27,752 nt of DNA from CAJXJP01 sp034111025. Its GTDB lineage: Bacteria > Patescibacteriota > Gracilibacteria > BD1-5 > UBA6164. The stretch lies in assembly GCA_034111025.1 (NCBI GenBank), contig JAWUYB010000036.1, positions 1 to 27,752 of the forward strand, in the 5' to 3' direction. The notes under the pieces were generated by a model. The model was not told the origin of the DNA and searched no databases. It saw only the letters and a list, made by a program, of their open reading frames with translations. Positions within the stretch are counted from its first letter, which is position 1. Each line of letters opens with the position of its first letter. Of the stretch, positions 19,283 to 27,531 are shown piece after piece. The position numbers were made by a program, and so were the translations under genes.

Positions 19283-20038
19283 TTAACACTCAATTTTTTG
19301 AGTTTCTATCATCTTATAAATCAAACAATTTTGATTCTCAAAATCTCATATGAGTAAGGTTCTTGCATGAGCTGTTTCTTCAAAACTGATATTCCCTACA
19401 TGACGTTTTTTTCAAAGTATTTCACTATTCACTAATTTTCAAAAATTTCAATAAAATTGATCAGAAAGAAAAGTTTCTCCTAAATAATTATATTTATTTA
19501 AATAATCTGCAAAACATTGAGCATAATCTTCTAAAGCATCTCCGCTACGAATTATTTTTAATAGATGGTAAAACCTTCATACTCAAAGAATATATCCTTG
19601 ATTTACAACACTGTTGAGTGTTTTCTCCATTAGATCATTTTTTCTGAGTTGTGTTTGCTTTTGTTTATGTGCATACTTCCTGAAACCTTTTGTGATAAAG
19701 TTTTCCATGAGTACATCAAGAGATTTATGATATGAACTAATAATTCACAATCCATCAAAATTATGATTTTCTTCGAGTGAATGAAACTGTATTTCTGCTG
19801 AAATAATGTTTTCAATAAAATCTCATGGGATATTGAGCATAAGAATTTCTCAAATAAAATTAGTTATCTTTTCTATAATAATTTCTTCTGATATTTCCGT
19901 ATGGTTTCATCAGTCTTGATTATGTTGAATTCCTATTTGCTCAACTTGTGAACGAACCTCTCTCTCCATCCATACTTGAGCAATTTTTAATTTATGCTTT
20001 AAATCAGAATTTTCTAACTGTAGTGCTTGTATATTCAT
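19283..20038 (-). CDS. Protein of unknown function behind an attenuator-like leader
   Basis: A 251-residue code-25 protein. The first 35 residues (MNIQALQLENSDLKHKLKIA...) look like a coiled coil; the rest is mostly helical and polar, with no transmembrane segment and no signal peptide. Notable stretches are SYHKSLDVLMENFITKG, GYILGVGRFYHLLKIIRSG and FEETAHARTLLIGDF. I see no recognised catalytic motif. At least ten glycines are TGA. It is monocistronic. Its only obvious context is the upstream leader with promoter, closed hairpin and terminator at 20104-20233, which suggests regulated expression. No family assigned. Confidence 0.75.
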
Positions 20039-20103
20039 TTTTTCTACAAATAAATTGGAAATATTTTATAATAAAAGTATAACATATATCTGTTTAAAAA
20101 TAC

Positions 20104-20133
20104 AAAAAAAGTCTCTTTATTAAATAAAGAGAC
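20104..20133 (-). terminator. Intrinsic terminator within the leader
   Basis: An 11-bp perfect stem (20111-20121 with 20123-20133) is followed on the minus strand by seven T. On the plus strand the hairpin is also followed by a short T run, but no plus-strand gene ends here. Confidence 0.8.
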
Positions 20134-20198
20134 ACTTTTTTAGAGACATATAGCAATACAAGGGTTAAAGGAGGAAACCTTCTACCGTTATATGTCTC
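20104..20198 (-). promoter_or_regulatory. Putative transcription attenuator or riboswitch leader
   Basis: On the minus strand the transcript begins GAGACATATA (20198-20189). This pairs perfectly with TATATGTCTC (20152-20143), enclosing about 36 nt with an inner hairpin (GGT..AAGG/CCTT..ACC). Eight nt later comes a terminator stem GTCTCTTTATT/AATAAAGAGAC (20133-20111), then seven T, then the ORF start at 20038. The GAGAC/GTCTC element occurs in both stems, so the 5' GAGAC could pair with the terminator's 5' arm and prevent termination. I do not recognise a known riboswitch class. A free-standing small RNA of about 95 nt is the alternative. Confidence 0.6.
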
Positions 20199-20204
20199 AT
20201 ATAT

Positions 20205-20233
20205 AATATAACTCAAATTTGTAAAAAAATCAA
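20205..20233 (-). promoter_or_regulatory. Promoter of the leader RNA
   Basis: On the minus strand TTGATT (20228-20233) and TATATT (20205-20210) are separated by 17 nt, and the G starting the closed hairpin is 7 nt downstream of the -10. Spacing and start position agree well. Confidence 0.6.
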
Positions 20234-20282
20234 ATTTTTTTACTATAAATACTATAAGAAACAAATATTAACTCAATACATT

Positions 20283-21281
20283 ATGCTTTTAGTCAATCTG
20301 AATCAAGATTATAATAAAAAAAATCATTATTTTTCTAATACTCTTCTTGCGAATATAGAAGATAATATTAAAAATAATAAAAAATCAATTCTTTACTTAA
20401 ATAAAAGATGAGATTATTCTGCTCTCATATGTGAATCTTGTCAACATATATATAAGTGTAATAACTGTGATGTATCTCTAAATGTTCATCATTATCCTGC
20501 AAAGATGATTTGTCATTTATGTAATGAATCACATAATATAGCATCAAAATGTTCTGAATGTTCTAATAATACTTTAAAAAAAATATGAGTTTGAACTCAG
20601 CAAGTAGAAAAATTTTTGATAGAATATTTTAGTTGAAAAAATATTAATATTTTTCGTTTTGATGCAGATGTAATTAAAAACAAAACTGAAAAAGAAAGTG
20701 CATTGGAAAAATTACATAATTCAGATATAATAATTGGTACAAAAATGATTACTACTTGATTTGACTTTTCAAACGTATGACTCGTTTGTGTTATGCTTTT
20801 AGAGCAAGAATTATTAATTCCCTGATATAATACTCAAGAAAAGTTATATTCAAACATAACTCAGTTACTATGAAGAGGTTCTAGGAAATGAGAGATTTCT
20901 GAAACTATTATTCAAACCTTTTTACCAGAAAATGAAATAATAAAAACTATTACAGAAAAGAATTATAAAGAATTCTTTATTGCGACACTGCATGACAGAA
21001 AACTCTTTCGTTATCCCCCTTTTAATGAAATGGCAAGCTTAGAATATAGGCATAAGTCAGAGGAAAAAGCGAAATATTTTATCCAAAAGTTAAAAATAAA
21101 ACTTGATTTCATAGATAATGAAAGTCTTTATGAAATAACTATGACTCATAACAGTTTCAAAAAATACAATCAATATTATTTTAAAATAATAATTAAATGA
21201 AATAATATAAGGGATTTTATAAATAATATTAAATCTGACATATTAAAAAACAGTAATTTATCACTTATATTTGAGTACTAA
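20283..21281 (+). CDS. priA: PriA-like protein reduced to the C-terminal half
   Basis: PriA restarts stalled replication forks. Full proteins have about 700 residues: a 3'-end binding domain, a RecA-like lobe with Walker A/B, a zinc domain, a second lobe and a C-terminal domain. This 332-residue protein starts at the second part: SILYLNKRGDYSALICESC, eight zinc-ligand cysteines (50, 53, 59, 62, 77, 80, 90, 93), motif V IIIGTKMITTGFDF (about 149-162) and motif VI as QLLGRGSR (usually QVAGRAGR). The ATP-binding lobe and DNA-end domain are missing, and no upstream fragment fits. It cannot hydrolyse ATP alone; it may keep a primosome-scaffold role or work with an N-terminal half encoded elsewhere. 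Divergent from the leader RNA. Confidence 0.85.
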
Positions 21282-21445
21282 TTTTAGAAGTTTTTCGCAA
21301 ATAAAAAAAATATACATATAATGTGATACGTACGATTAAGGAAGGAAAAACAGTTTTTCACAAATAAAATGAAATAGCCTTGATTTTAAAAAAATATTCA
21401 GTAAAAATGCATCAGAAATATATTACTACTAAATTAAATAACAGT
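21282..21445. other. Gap before dnaN
   Basis: These 164 bp hold an 18-codon ORF (ATG 21321 to TAG 21377, MGYVRLRKEKQ...) and an upstream TTG-led extension of the dnaN frame (from 21380). Neither is convincing as coding. A promoter for dnaN presumably lies here (TATACATATAATG near 21311-21323), but I cannot place it firmly. Confidence 0.4.
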
Positions 21446-22573
21446 ATGAAATTTTCCATTAAAACAAGTCAATTAAAAAAAGGTCTTGATATCGTTAACC
21501 ATGCAACTGCGTCAGTTACTACGACTCCTATATTGGAAAATATATTATTAAAAGTTAACTTTAATAATATTGTTTTAACATCAAATAATTTAGAAATGGC
21601 TATTGAGTATGTTATTTCTGAAGATATTAATATTGCTCAAGAAGGTGCTTTTTGTATTCCAAGTAAATTATTTAGTAATTATATTGCATTAATTACAGAC
21701 GATGAACTAAGTATAGAACTATTAAGTGATGCTTCTATTCGTTTAGAAACTACCAGTGGAAAATTAAAAATCAAAGGTTTTGAAGCAGATGAATTTCCAT
21801 TAATTCCAGCTATTAAAGAAGAAGTAAGTCTTACTCTTAGTGGTGAAGTAGTGAGAAAATCTATTGAAAAAACTCTTTTTTCTTCAGCTGAAGGTAATAT
21901 TAGACCAACATTAGCTGGTATTTCTGTAAATATCACAAAAATAGATACAACTTTCGCATCAACAGATAGTTTTAGACTATCAGAATTCAAAACAACATTA
22001 GATGCAGCATTAGAACATTCATTTTATGGTATTATCCCAAATAAAACAGCTTCTCAAATAAGAAGTATACTATCAGATAATGACTCAGTAAAAATTGTAT
22101 CTGGTGAAAGCCAAATTGCTTTTATTTCAGGAAATACAAAAATTTACTCTCGTTTATTAAATGGTAAATTCCCTGACTATAAAACATTCTTCCCAAATTC
22201 TTATTCAACGAAAGCTGAAATAAATAGAATAGACTTAATGGGAGCTTTGAAAAAAATAAATCTAATCAGTAGAGAAAATAATTATTCAATCAAAATGAGT
22301 ATTAGTAGTGAAAATGGTGTATTATTAGAAACATCTGAAACTCAAATTGGTGAATCAGATGTAAGTCTTGTTAGTGCAGTAGAATGAGAAGATAATATTG
22401 TTGGTGTAAACTCAACATACTTCTTGGAAGTATTAGGTGTTATTGATACTACTCATGTGAGTATTAGTTTTGAAAACCCTCTCTCTCCTATATTAATAAC
22501 TCCTGTTAGAGATCCAGATAAAGCACAAAATACTGATTCATTTAAACATATCATAATGCCTTTAAAAATATAA
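21446..22573 (+). CDS. dnaN: DNA polymerase III beta sliding clamp
   Basis: The clamp is a ring that tethers DNA polymerase and other factors to DNA. The 375-residue protein has the expected three-domain length. It starts MKFSIKTSQLKKGLDIV, followed by TTPILENILL, FCIPSKLFSNYI, GFEADEFPLIP, the middle-domain RPTLAGI, ASTDSFRLSEF, SRLLNGKFPDYKTFFP and the C-terminal end HIIMPLKI. I chose ATG 21446 because the conserved N-terminus begins there, although the frame is open to a TTG at 21380. Just one of about 18 glycines is TGA (22385-22387); the rest are GGT or GGA. The TPR gene follows after 38 nt. Confidence 0.96.
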
Positions 22574-22611
22574 TCGTATTTTTATCATATATTACATTCT
22601 TTAGAAAAAAA

Positions 22612-23130
22612 ATGAATAAAATAACTGAAATAGTTGTAGAAATAGAAAAATTAAAAGCTGAACAAAAATACACTGCAGCAATTGAATTGCTAGAAAAAAG
22701 TATAGTAGAATATCATTCAGATTATAGATTATACGAAGAATTAGCTGATATTTATCTATTCAAAGGTGAATTAGATAAAGCACTAAAATCAATAAATCAT
22801 GCTATTAGTTTAAATAAAGAATCTGCTACAGGTTGTTATTTAAAAGGATTTATTCTTTTATCACAAGATAAAGTAGTTGATGCTATTAAATTACTTGAAA
22901 AATCTAATGAATTGTTATGAAATAATTCTGAAGTTTTAAGAAATCTTGGTTGGGCTTATACATTAAAAGGTCAAACAGAAAAAGGTATTATTATACTAAA
23001 AAGAGCTTTAAATTTAGCTCCAGATGATGAATTAATTACTGAAGATTTAGCTATGGCTCTTATTTGAGCATGAGAAATCACTCAATGAAATGATTTATTA
23101 AAAAAGATTGGTAAAAAAATTATGTCATAA
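22612..23130 (+). CDS. TPR-repeat protein
   Basis: A 172-residue soluble protein made almost wholly of about four tetratricopeptide repeats. Examples are YRLYEELADIYLFKGELDKA, GCYLKGFILLSQDKVVDA, VLRNLGWAYTLKGQTEKG and LITEDLAMALIGAGE, each with the W/Y-G-F-A-type spacing. TPRs mediate protein-protein contacts; a partner cannot be named. It lies between dnaN and the ftsA-like gene, 38 nt after the former and 9 nt before the latter, so the three are probably co-transcribed. Later glycines are TGA. Length and start (first ATG after the gap) are unproblematic. Confidence 0.85.
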
Positions 23131-23139
23131 TCATTAAAA

Positions 23140-24327
23140 ATGCCCTTCACTCAAAAAAAAATTGCTCCTAAAATTATCTGAATAATTGATATTTGAAGTT
23201 ATAAAATTCGTGTTTGAATTTGTAAAATTTTTAATAATGAATTAAATCTCATTTGATATTGAGAAAAAAGACAAAATACAGATGATATAGTTATGCATGA
23301 ATTTGTGAATTTAGAATGAATCTGTGAGAATATAAATGCTGCGATTGATAAAGCTGAAAATGACTCTGGAACAAAAATTCATGATATCATCATAAATATT
23401 CCTTTTGAAGAAATATTTTTTGAAACAAGTAAAATTAATCATATTAGATCTAATCCAAAAGTTGAGATTACAAAACAAGAGCTCACTCAAATAATGGAAG
23501 ATGTTGAAACACAAGCTCTTAAAAAACATTATAAACATATTAGATCAACTTCTGGTTATACAAAAAAAGATATAAGACTTATAATATGAGGTATTTCTGA
23601 AATAAAAATTGATAAAGAAAAAAGTAAAAAATTATTAAAACTATCTCCAAAAGAAATAAATATTTCTTTATTAAATATCTTTATTCCAGAGGCTAAATAT
23701 GAAACTATCCAAACTATTTGAAGAGTTTTAGGTAAGAATATAAAAAAAATTATTCCTACAGAATTTGCCATAACAAAATTATTCAAGAAAAAACAAGATG
23801 TTGTAGTTATTGATTTATGAAGTACTCAAACTTCTATCATAGTAAAAAAAGACAATAAAATTGTATGAGTAAAAAAATATGCTTTTGGAATAGATTCTCT
23901 TATTAAAAAAATTCGTCAAAATTACAACAGAACAAAAATTGAAATTATAAAAACCATAGATCAAAATATCTATGAATTAGAAAAAAAAGAATTTTTAGAA
24001 ATTTTTGAAAATATTCTCGTAATTTCTCTCGAAGAAATATTATGAGAAACTCTTTGTCCAAGTGATTTTTTTATGATAGGATGATGAAGTAATAAATTTC
24101 TCAGAGATTATTTAACTCATACAAATCTCAATCAATATAATTTAAAAGTAGCAAAAGATATATCTTTTATTACTCCAACAATCGAATATTTCGATAATAT
24201 CGATTCTTCAAAATCAAATCTCAATATCTACGCAATGATGATGTCTACTCTATCTTTCATTAAAAAAGAAAAAGACCCTATCGAAGAATCGCTCAAAAAT
24301 GCACTTTGTGAAATGCAAAACAAATAA
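23140..24327 (+). CDS. ftsA: FtsA-like actin-fold cell division protein
   Basis: FtsA is an actin-family ATPase that tethers FtsZ to the membrane and recruits the division machinery. The 395-residue protein has phosphate-1 IIDIGSYKIRVGIC (about 15-28), a middle region with DIIINIPFEEIFFE, phosphate-2 VVVIDLGSTQTSIIV (about 219-233) and the adenosine motif FMIGGGSNKF (about 311). Several of these glycines are TGA (DIG, GGG), so code 25 is essential. The C-terminus lacks an obvious amphipathic membrane-targeting helix. PilM shares this fold; no pilus genes are adjacent, but neither is ftsZ within the window. It is the last gene of the dnaN unit and is followed by a terminator. Confidence 0.78.
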
Positions 24328-24353
24328 AAAACCAAAAATTATTTTGGTTTTTT
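24326..24353. terminator. Bidirectional terminator between ftsA-like and ABC genes
   Basis: AAAACCAAAA and TTTTGGTTTT with loop ATTA, flanked by A and T runs. It overlaps the stop codons of both convergent genes. Confidence 0.82.
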
Positions 24354-25071
24354 ATTTTGAATTTTCTTCGATTTTTTCAATAAAGAAATCTTCTAAGCTT
24401 CCTTCTATATCTGATATTTTTTTACCTTCTACAATTAAGTTCCCAACATGAATAATACTTATTCTATCACAAATACTTTCTACATCTGCTAGGATATGTG
24501 TATTAAAGAAAATAGTTGTTCCTTCTTTTTTTAATGAAACAAGTAAATCTTTAACCATCTTACGTCCAATTGGATCAAGACCACTCATAGGTTCGTCTAG
24601 GAATAATAGTTCTGGTTTATTGATGATAGATTGAGCCAGTCATACTCTTTGGAGCATACCTTTAGAATAAGTATGTAAATATTTATCTGCTGCCTCATAT
24701 AAACCGACTCTTTCTAATAATTCGTTTACTCTATTTTTTAAATTTTTACCTTCTAATCAAAAGAATTTTCCATTAAAGTCTAAAAATTCTCTCCCAGTAA
24801 GATGTTTATATAAATAAGTGTTTTCAGGCATAAATCCTATTTTTTCTTTTGATTTTTTCGTGAGACCTAATTCTCAAAAAACAGAAATACTCCCTGATTC
24901 AGGTTCAATAAGCCCCATGATAGATTTCATTGTTGTAGTTTTCCCTGCACCATTAGGTCATAAAAAACCATAAATTTCACCTGCATTTACTGTAAAACTT
25001 ACATCTTTTAATATTTTTTTCTTTGTTAAATATTTTACAATATTTTTAACTTCTAATATTTTCTTAACCAT
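24352..25071 (-). CDS. ABC transporter ATP-binding protein
   Basis: A 239-residue nucleotide-binding protein that would power an ABC exporter. Walker A is GPNGAGKTT (about 35-43) and its first glycine is a TGA codon. The Q-loop region IGFMPENTYLYKHLTGREF, the signature YSKGMLQRVGLAQS, Walker B LLFLDEPMSGLDP and the switch FFNTHI are complete. The DEPMSGLDPIGR form and the C-terminal IIHVGNLIVEGKKISDIE fit the CcmA/NatA-type exporter subfamily. No permease gene is next to it, so substrate and partner are unknown. It is monocistronic and divergent from frr. Confidence 0.94.
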
Positions 25072-25137
25072 AAGAACAATTAATTAATAATAATTGAATT
25101 TATATTAATTTTCTTTTCCTATTTGTAAAGTAAAAAG

Positions 25138-25165
25138 TTGATTTTTTAGAGCTTTGTAATATAAT
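25138..25165 (+). promoter_or_regulatory. Promoter of frr
   Basis: TTGATT (25138-25143) and TATAAT (25160-25165) are 16 nt apart, about 31 nt before the frr ATG. No Shine-Dalgarno sequence lies in the leader. Confidence 0.65.
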
Positions 25166-25196
25166 CTTGTCATAATTTATATATAAATATTTTTCG

Positions 25197-25742
25197 ATGT
25201 TAGAAACAGCCAAACAATGAATTCAAAAAGCTATTAACCACCTTGAATCAGAATATTCAAAATTACAAATGGGAAGAGCAAATCCTGCATTAGTAGAAGA
25301 TATTCTTGTAGATTCATATGGAGCAATGCAACAGCTTAAAAATACAGCTACTGTAGGTCTATTAGATTCACAAACACTATCAATTAAACCTTGGGATAAA
25401 TCTACACTTCATGCAATTGCAAAAGCAATCTCTGAGTCAGGTTTAGGTTTAAATCCTCAATCTATGTCAGATTCAGTGATGATAAAAGTACCTCCAATGA
25501 CTGAAGAAAGAAGAAAAGATATTGCTAAAATTGCTAAAAGATTAGCAGAAGAAGCAAAAGTTTCGGTGAGAAATGTAAGAGCTGATGCAATGAAAGGAGT
25601 TAAAAAAGCAGAAGATGATAAAGATATTTCTGAAGATCAAAAAAAAGACTACGAAACAGATTTACAAAAATCTATTGATGATGCGAATAAAAGTATTGAT
25701 GAACATTTTAAAAATAAAGAAATTGATATAATGAAAGTATAA
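25197..25742 (+). CDS. frr: Ribosome recycling factor
   Basis: RRF, with EF-G, splits the post-termination ribosome. The 181-residue protein matches the family closely in length and motifs: KLQMGRANPALVEDILVDSYG, LSIKPWDKSTLHAIAKAI, GLGLNPQSMSD, VPPMTEERRKDIAKIAK and the helical end KKDYETDLQKSIDDANKSID. The start ATG 25197 gives MLETAKQGIQKAI. The single TGA glycine is in AKQGIQ, so under the standard code the gene would seem to begin 72 nt later. It is followed by rpmG, which has its own promoter. Confidence 0.97.
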
Positions 25743-25757
25743 TTCAAGAAAAAAAAC

Positions 25758-25785
25758 TTGATTTACAAAAGATTTTTTATATAAT
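25758..25785 (+). promoter_or_regulatory. Promoter of rpmG
   Basis: TTGATT (25758-25763) and TATAAT (25780-25785) are 16 nt apart. The start would be near 25792, leaving a leader of about 57 nt. Confidence 0.6.
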
Positions 25786-25797
25786 CACCCGGTAATT

Positions 25798-25815
25798 TCT
25801 GACTAATAAGTCAGA
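25798..25815 (+). promoter_or_regulatory. Hairpin in the rpmG leader
   Basis: TCTGACT and AGTCAGA form a perfect 7-bp stem with loop AATA, 33 nt before the rpmG ATG. It has no T run, so it is not a terminator. It may stabilise the leader or act in ribosomal-protein feedback; nothing more can be said. Confidence 0.45.
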
Positions 25816-25848
25816 CAATCAATTTAAATATTTATTAATATTAATAAG

Positions 25849-26034
25849 ATGGCTAAAGGTAAGAGAACATATGTTGCATTTTATTCAACAGAAACTGGTA
25901 ACATGGTTCACATGACAAACATTCAAAAAAAGAATTATGAAGCTGGTGTAAAATGACCTACTTTAAGAAAATACAACAAAGTTACTAAAAAACACGAAGT
26001 GTTAAAAATGAAAGAAATCAAAAAAGGATCATAA
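25849..26034 (+). CDS. rpmG: Ribosomal protein bL33
   Basis: A 61-residue protein of the large subunit. The sequence MAKGKRTYVAFYSTETG, then KNYEAGVKGPTLRKYNK and KKHEVLKMKEIKKG fits bL33, including the LRKYNK core. The two CxxC zinc pairs of some L33 forms are absent, so this is the cysteine-free type. One glycine (VKGPT) is TGA. The gene has its own promoter and ends before two hairpins. Confidence 0.9.
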
Positions 26035-26035
26035 T

Positions 26036-26072
26036 TATATGATTCTTTTTTAATATTAAAATGAATCATATA
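26036..26072 (+). terminator. Inverted repeat directly after rpmG
   Basis: TATATGATTC and GAATCATATA form a 10-bp stem with a 17-nt AT loop. It is weaker than the next hairpin and may only assist it. Confidence 0.5.
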
Positions 26073-26077
26073 AAAAA

Positions 26078-26106
26078 ACATAGAAATTAATTTCTATGTT
26101 TTTTTA
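26078..26106. terminator. Terminator between rpmG and glutaredoxin
   Basis: A perfect palindrome from ACATAGAAATT to AATTTCTATGT with a T run on the right and an A run on the left, so it can serve both convergent genes. Confidence 0.85.
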
Positions 26107-26358
26107 TTTTAATAATTTTTCTAATTCTCCATTTTTATATAATTCGTTTAATTCAGTATATCAACCTAAGAATTTTCAATGAATATCTCATATAAATACT
26201 TGTGGTACAGTATGACAATCTGTTATATTTTGAACTTCTTTATATAGTTCTGCTTTAAGCGTAATATCTATGTTTTTGTATTCTACTCAGATTTTATCTA
26301 ATATTCTTACTGCAGCATGACAAAATGGGCAATATCATTTTGTAATTATTGTTATCAT
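26104..26358 (-). CDS. Glutaredoxin
   Basis: An 84-residue thiol oxidoreductase that reduces disulfides with glutathione or a related thiol. The dithiol active site is GYCPFCH (Cys10, Cys13). The cis-proline motif is TVPQVFIGD and the C-terminal GGYTEL motif follows. Length equals the classical glutaredoxin fold. Several glycines (KGYC, FIGD, HGKF, LGGY) include TGA codons, so a standard-code reading finds no ORF. It is monocistronic, and its ATG has no Shine-Dalgarno sequence. Confidence 0.93.
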
Positions 26359-26418
26359 TATTATTTATATTATCAGTTAGTAATAACATATTACTTCCCT
26401 ATCTTAATATTATCTAAA

Positions 26419-27189
26419 TTAACTTCTAAAAGTATTTTTTTCTATAAATGCATCAACTTCAGCAGATAACTCTTCTGAAAGAATTTCATTTGTAGAAACT
26501 TGAGATACATCTTCATCAGCTTCTAATGCTTCTACCATTTTTTTGAATTGTAGCGCTTTATCAAAATCATCCAGTGCTACTTCATTATCAGCAATATAAT
26601 CTATTTTTGATTCCATTAACTCAATATTTTTATCTTCAAATGCTTTTTCTACATCATGAAAGTCTTCTAAACTTGTGACAATTTTTATATAGTTATCATC
26701 ACTGATAATATCTTCTGCTGCAGTTTCAAATGTAAATTCTTCTACTGCTTCATAAGCATATTTTTTTGGATCTATGAATATAATACCTTTTCTATGAAAC
26801 ATCCATGATACAGCTCAATTTTCACCCATATTTCCACCACATTTAGAGAAAGCATGACGTATACTTGAAACTGTTCTGTTTTTATTATCAGTTAGAGTAG
26901 TAACCATTACAGCAACTCCTCCAGGAGCGTATCCTTCATAAGTGATTTCCATAATTTGATCAGCATCTTTATCTTCACCTGTACCTTTTTTGATTGCTCT
27001 ATCAATAGTATCATTTGGAACTCCCTCTTTTCTTGCTTTATACATCGCTGTAGCAAGTGATGGGTTATCATCAGGATTTCCACCTTTTTGTGCAGCAACA
27101 GCAATTAATTTTGCATGAATCGAGAACACTTTTCCTTTCGCAGCATTCACTACATTCTTTCTTTGTTGTATAACTGGTCCTCTTCCCAT
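26419..27189 (-). CDS. YebC/TACO1-family protein
   Basis: A 256-residue protein of the YebC/PmpR family. Members have been described as DNA-binding regulators and, for TACO1-type proteins, as translation factors; the role here is not decided. Diagnostic stretches are VVNAAKGKVFSIHAKLI, NPSLATAMYKARKEGVPND, IDRAIKKGTGE, YEGYAPGGVAVMVTTLTDNK, NRTVSSIRHAFSKCGGN, then GAVSWMFHRKGII. ATG 27189 (MGRGPVIQQRK) matches the usual family start; the frame is open to another ATG at 27255, which I reject. Exactly one TGA glycine (26815-26817) splits the gene under the standard code. A TTGACA lies upstream inside the gap. Confidence 0.94.
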
Positions 27190-27253
27190 TGTTTCTTCTT
27201 TAAATATTATTTTATTACCTTTAAATCTATGAATTTTGGCTATTTTGTCAAAC

Positions 27254-27280
27254 AAAAAACGGATAGTAGAAACTATCCGT
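27254..27280 (-). terminator. Terminator of the zinc-binding protein gene
   Basis: ACGGATAGT and ACTATCCGT pair with a 4-nt loop, and on the minus strand six T follow. It separates the small zinc-binding protein gene from the yebC-family gene. Confidence 0.85.
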
Positions 27281-27300
27281 TTAATTAATAAAAAATATTT

Positions 27301-27501
27301 TTAACGTTTATGTTGTGTTGACCACGAGCCTAAGCAGCCTTTTCCATCACTATTAGTATGAGGAGAAAGTGCTCCACCTGGTAGTACTACCATTTTATCA
27401 TGCGTATATTTTGATAATTGGATATCATTAACAGCTACTCTTTGACAGTTAGGACAAGTTCCAGGAACACGTATTTGAACATTATTATTCTTTTTTTTCA
27501 T
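27301..27501 (-). CDS. Small zinc-binding protein (CPxC...H...C)
   Basis: A 66-residue basic protein. TCPNC (Cys16, Cys19), His48 and Cys56 in the pattern CPxC-x28-H-x7-C-x-GS match small zinc-ribbon proteins common in bacteria and phages, where a C-terminal H-x(n)-C-x-GSG follows an N-terminal CPxCG. Function of these is mostly unknown; nucleic-acid binding is likely. No TGA codon is used. It is not bL32, whose cysteines are arranged otherwise. Unlike most genes here it has a purine block AAAAGGGG 7-10 nt before the ATG that could act as a weak ribosome-binding site. Confidence 0.75.
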   Translation of the reverse strand: MKKKNNNVQIRVPGTCPNCQRVAVNDIQLSKYTHDKMVVLPGGALSPHTNSDGKGCLGSWSTQHKR

Positions 27502-27531
27502 TATTTTCCCCTTTTAGACTAAATTGTCGAA

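Noticed and set aside
20143..20198. Plus-strand orientation of the closed hairpin RNA
   Set aside because: No T run follows on the plus strand, whereas the minus strand has a correctly spaced promoter, a terminator and a downstream ORF.
21321..21377. 18-codon ORF MGYVRLRKEKQ upstream of dnaN, faintly like an RNase P protein start
   Set aside because: Too short, stops at TAG, and no continuation in another frame joins convincingly.
21380..21445. TTG-led N-terminal extension of DnaN
   Set aside because: Clamps begin at the MKFSI-type start found at ATG 21446; the extra 22 residues do not resemble the family.
27189..27255. Upstream ATG of the YebC-family gene (MFDKIAKIHRF...)
   Set aside because: YebC proteins begin near the MGRG/MAGH position; the extra 22 residues overlap the likely promoter region.
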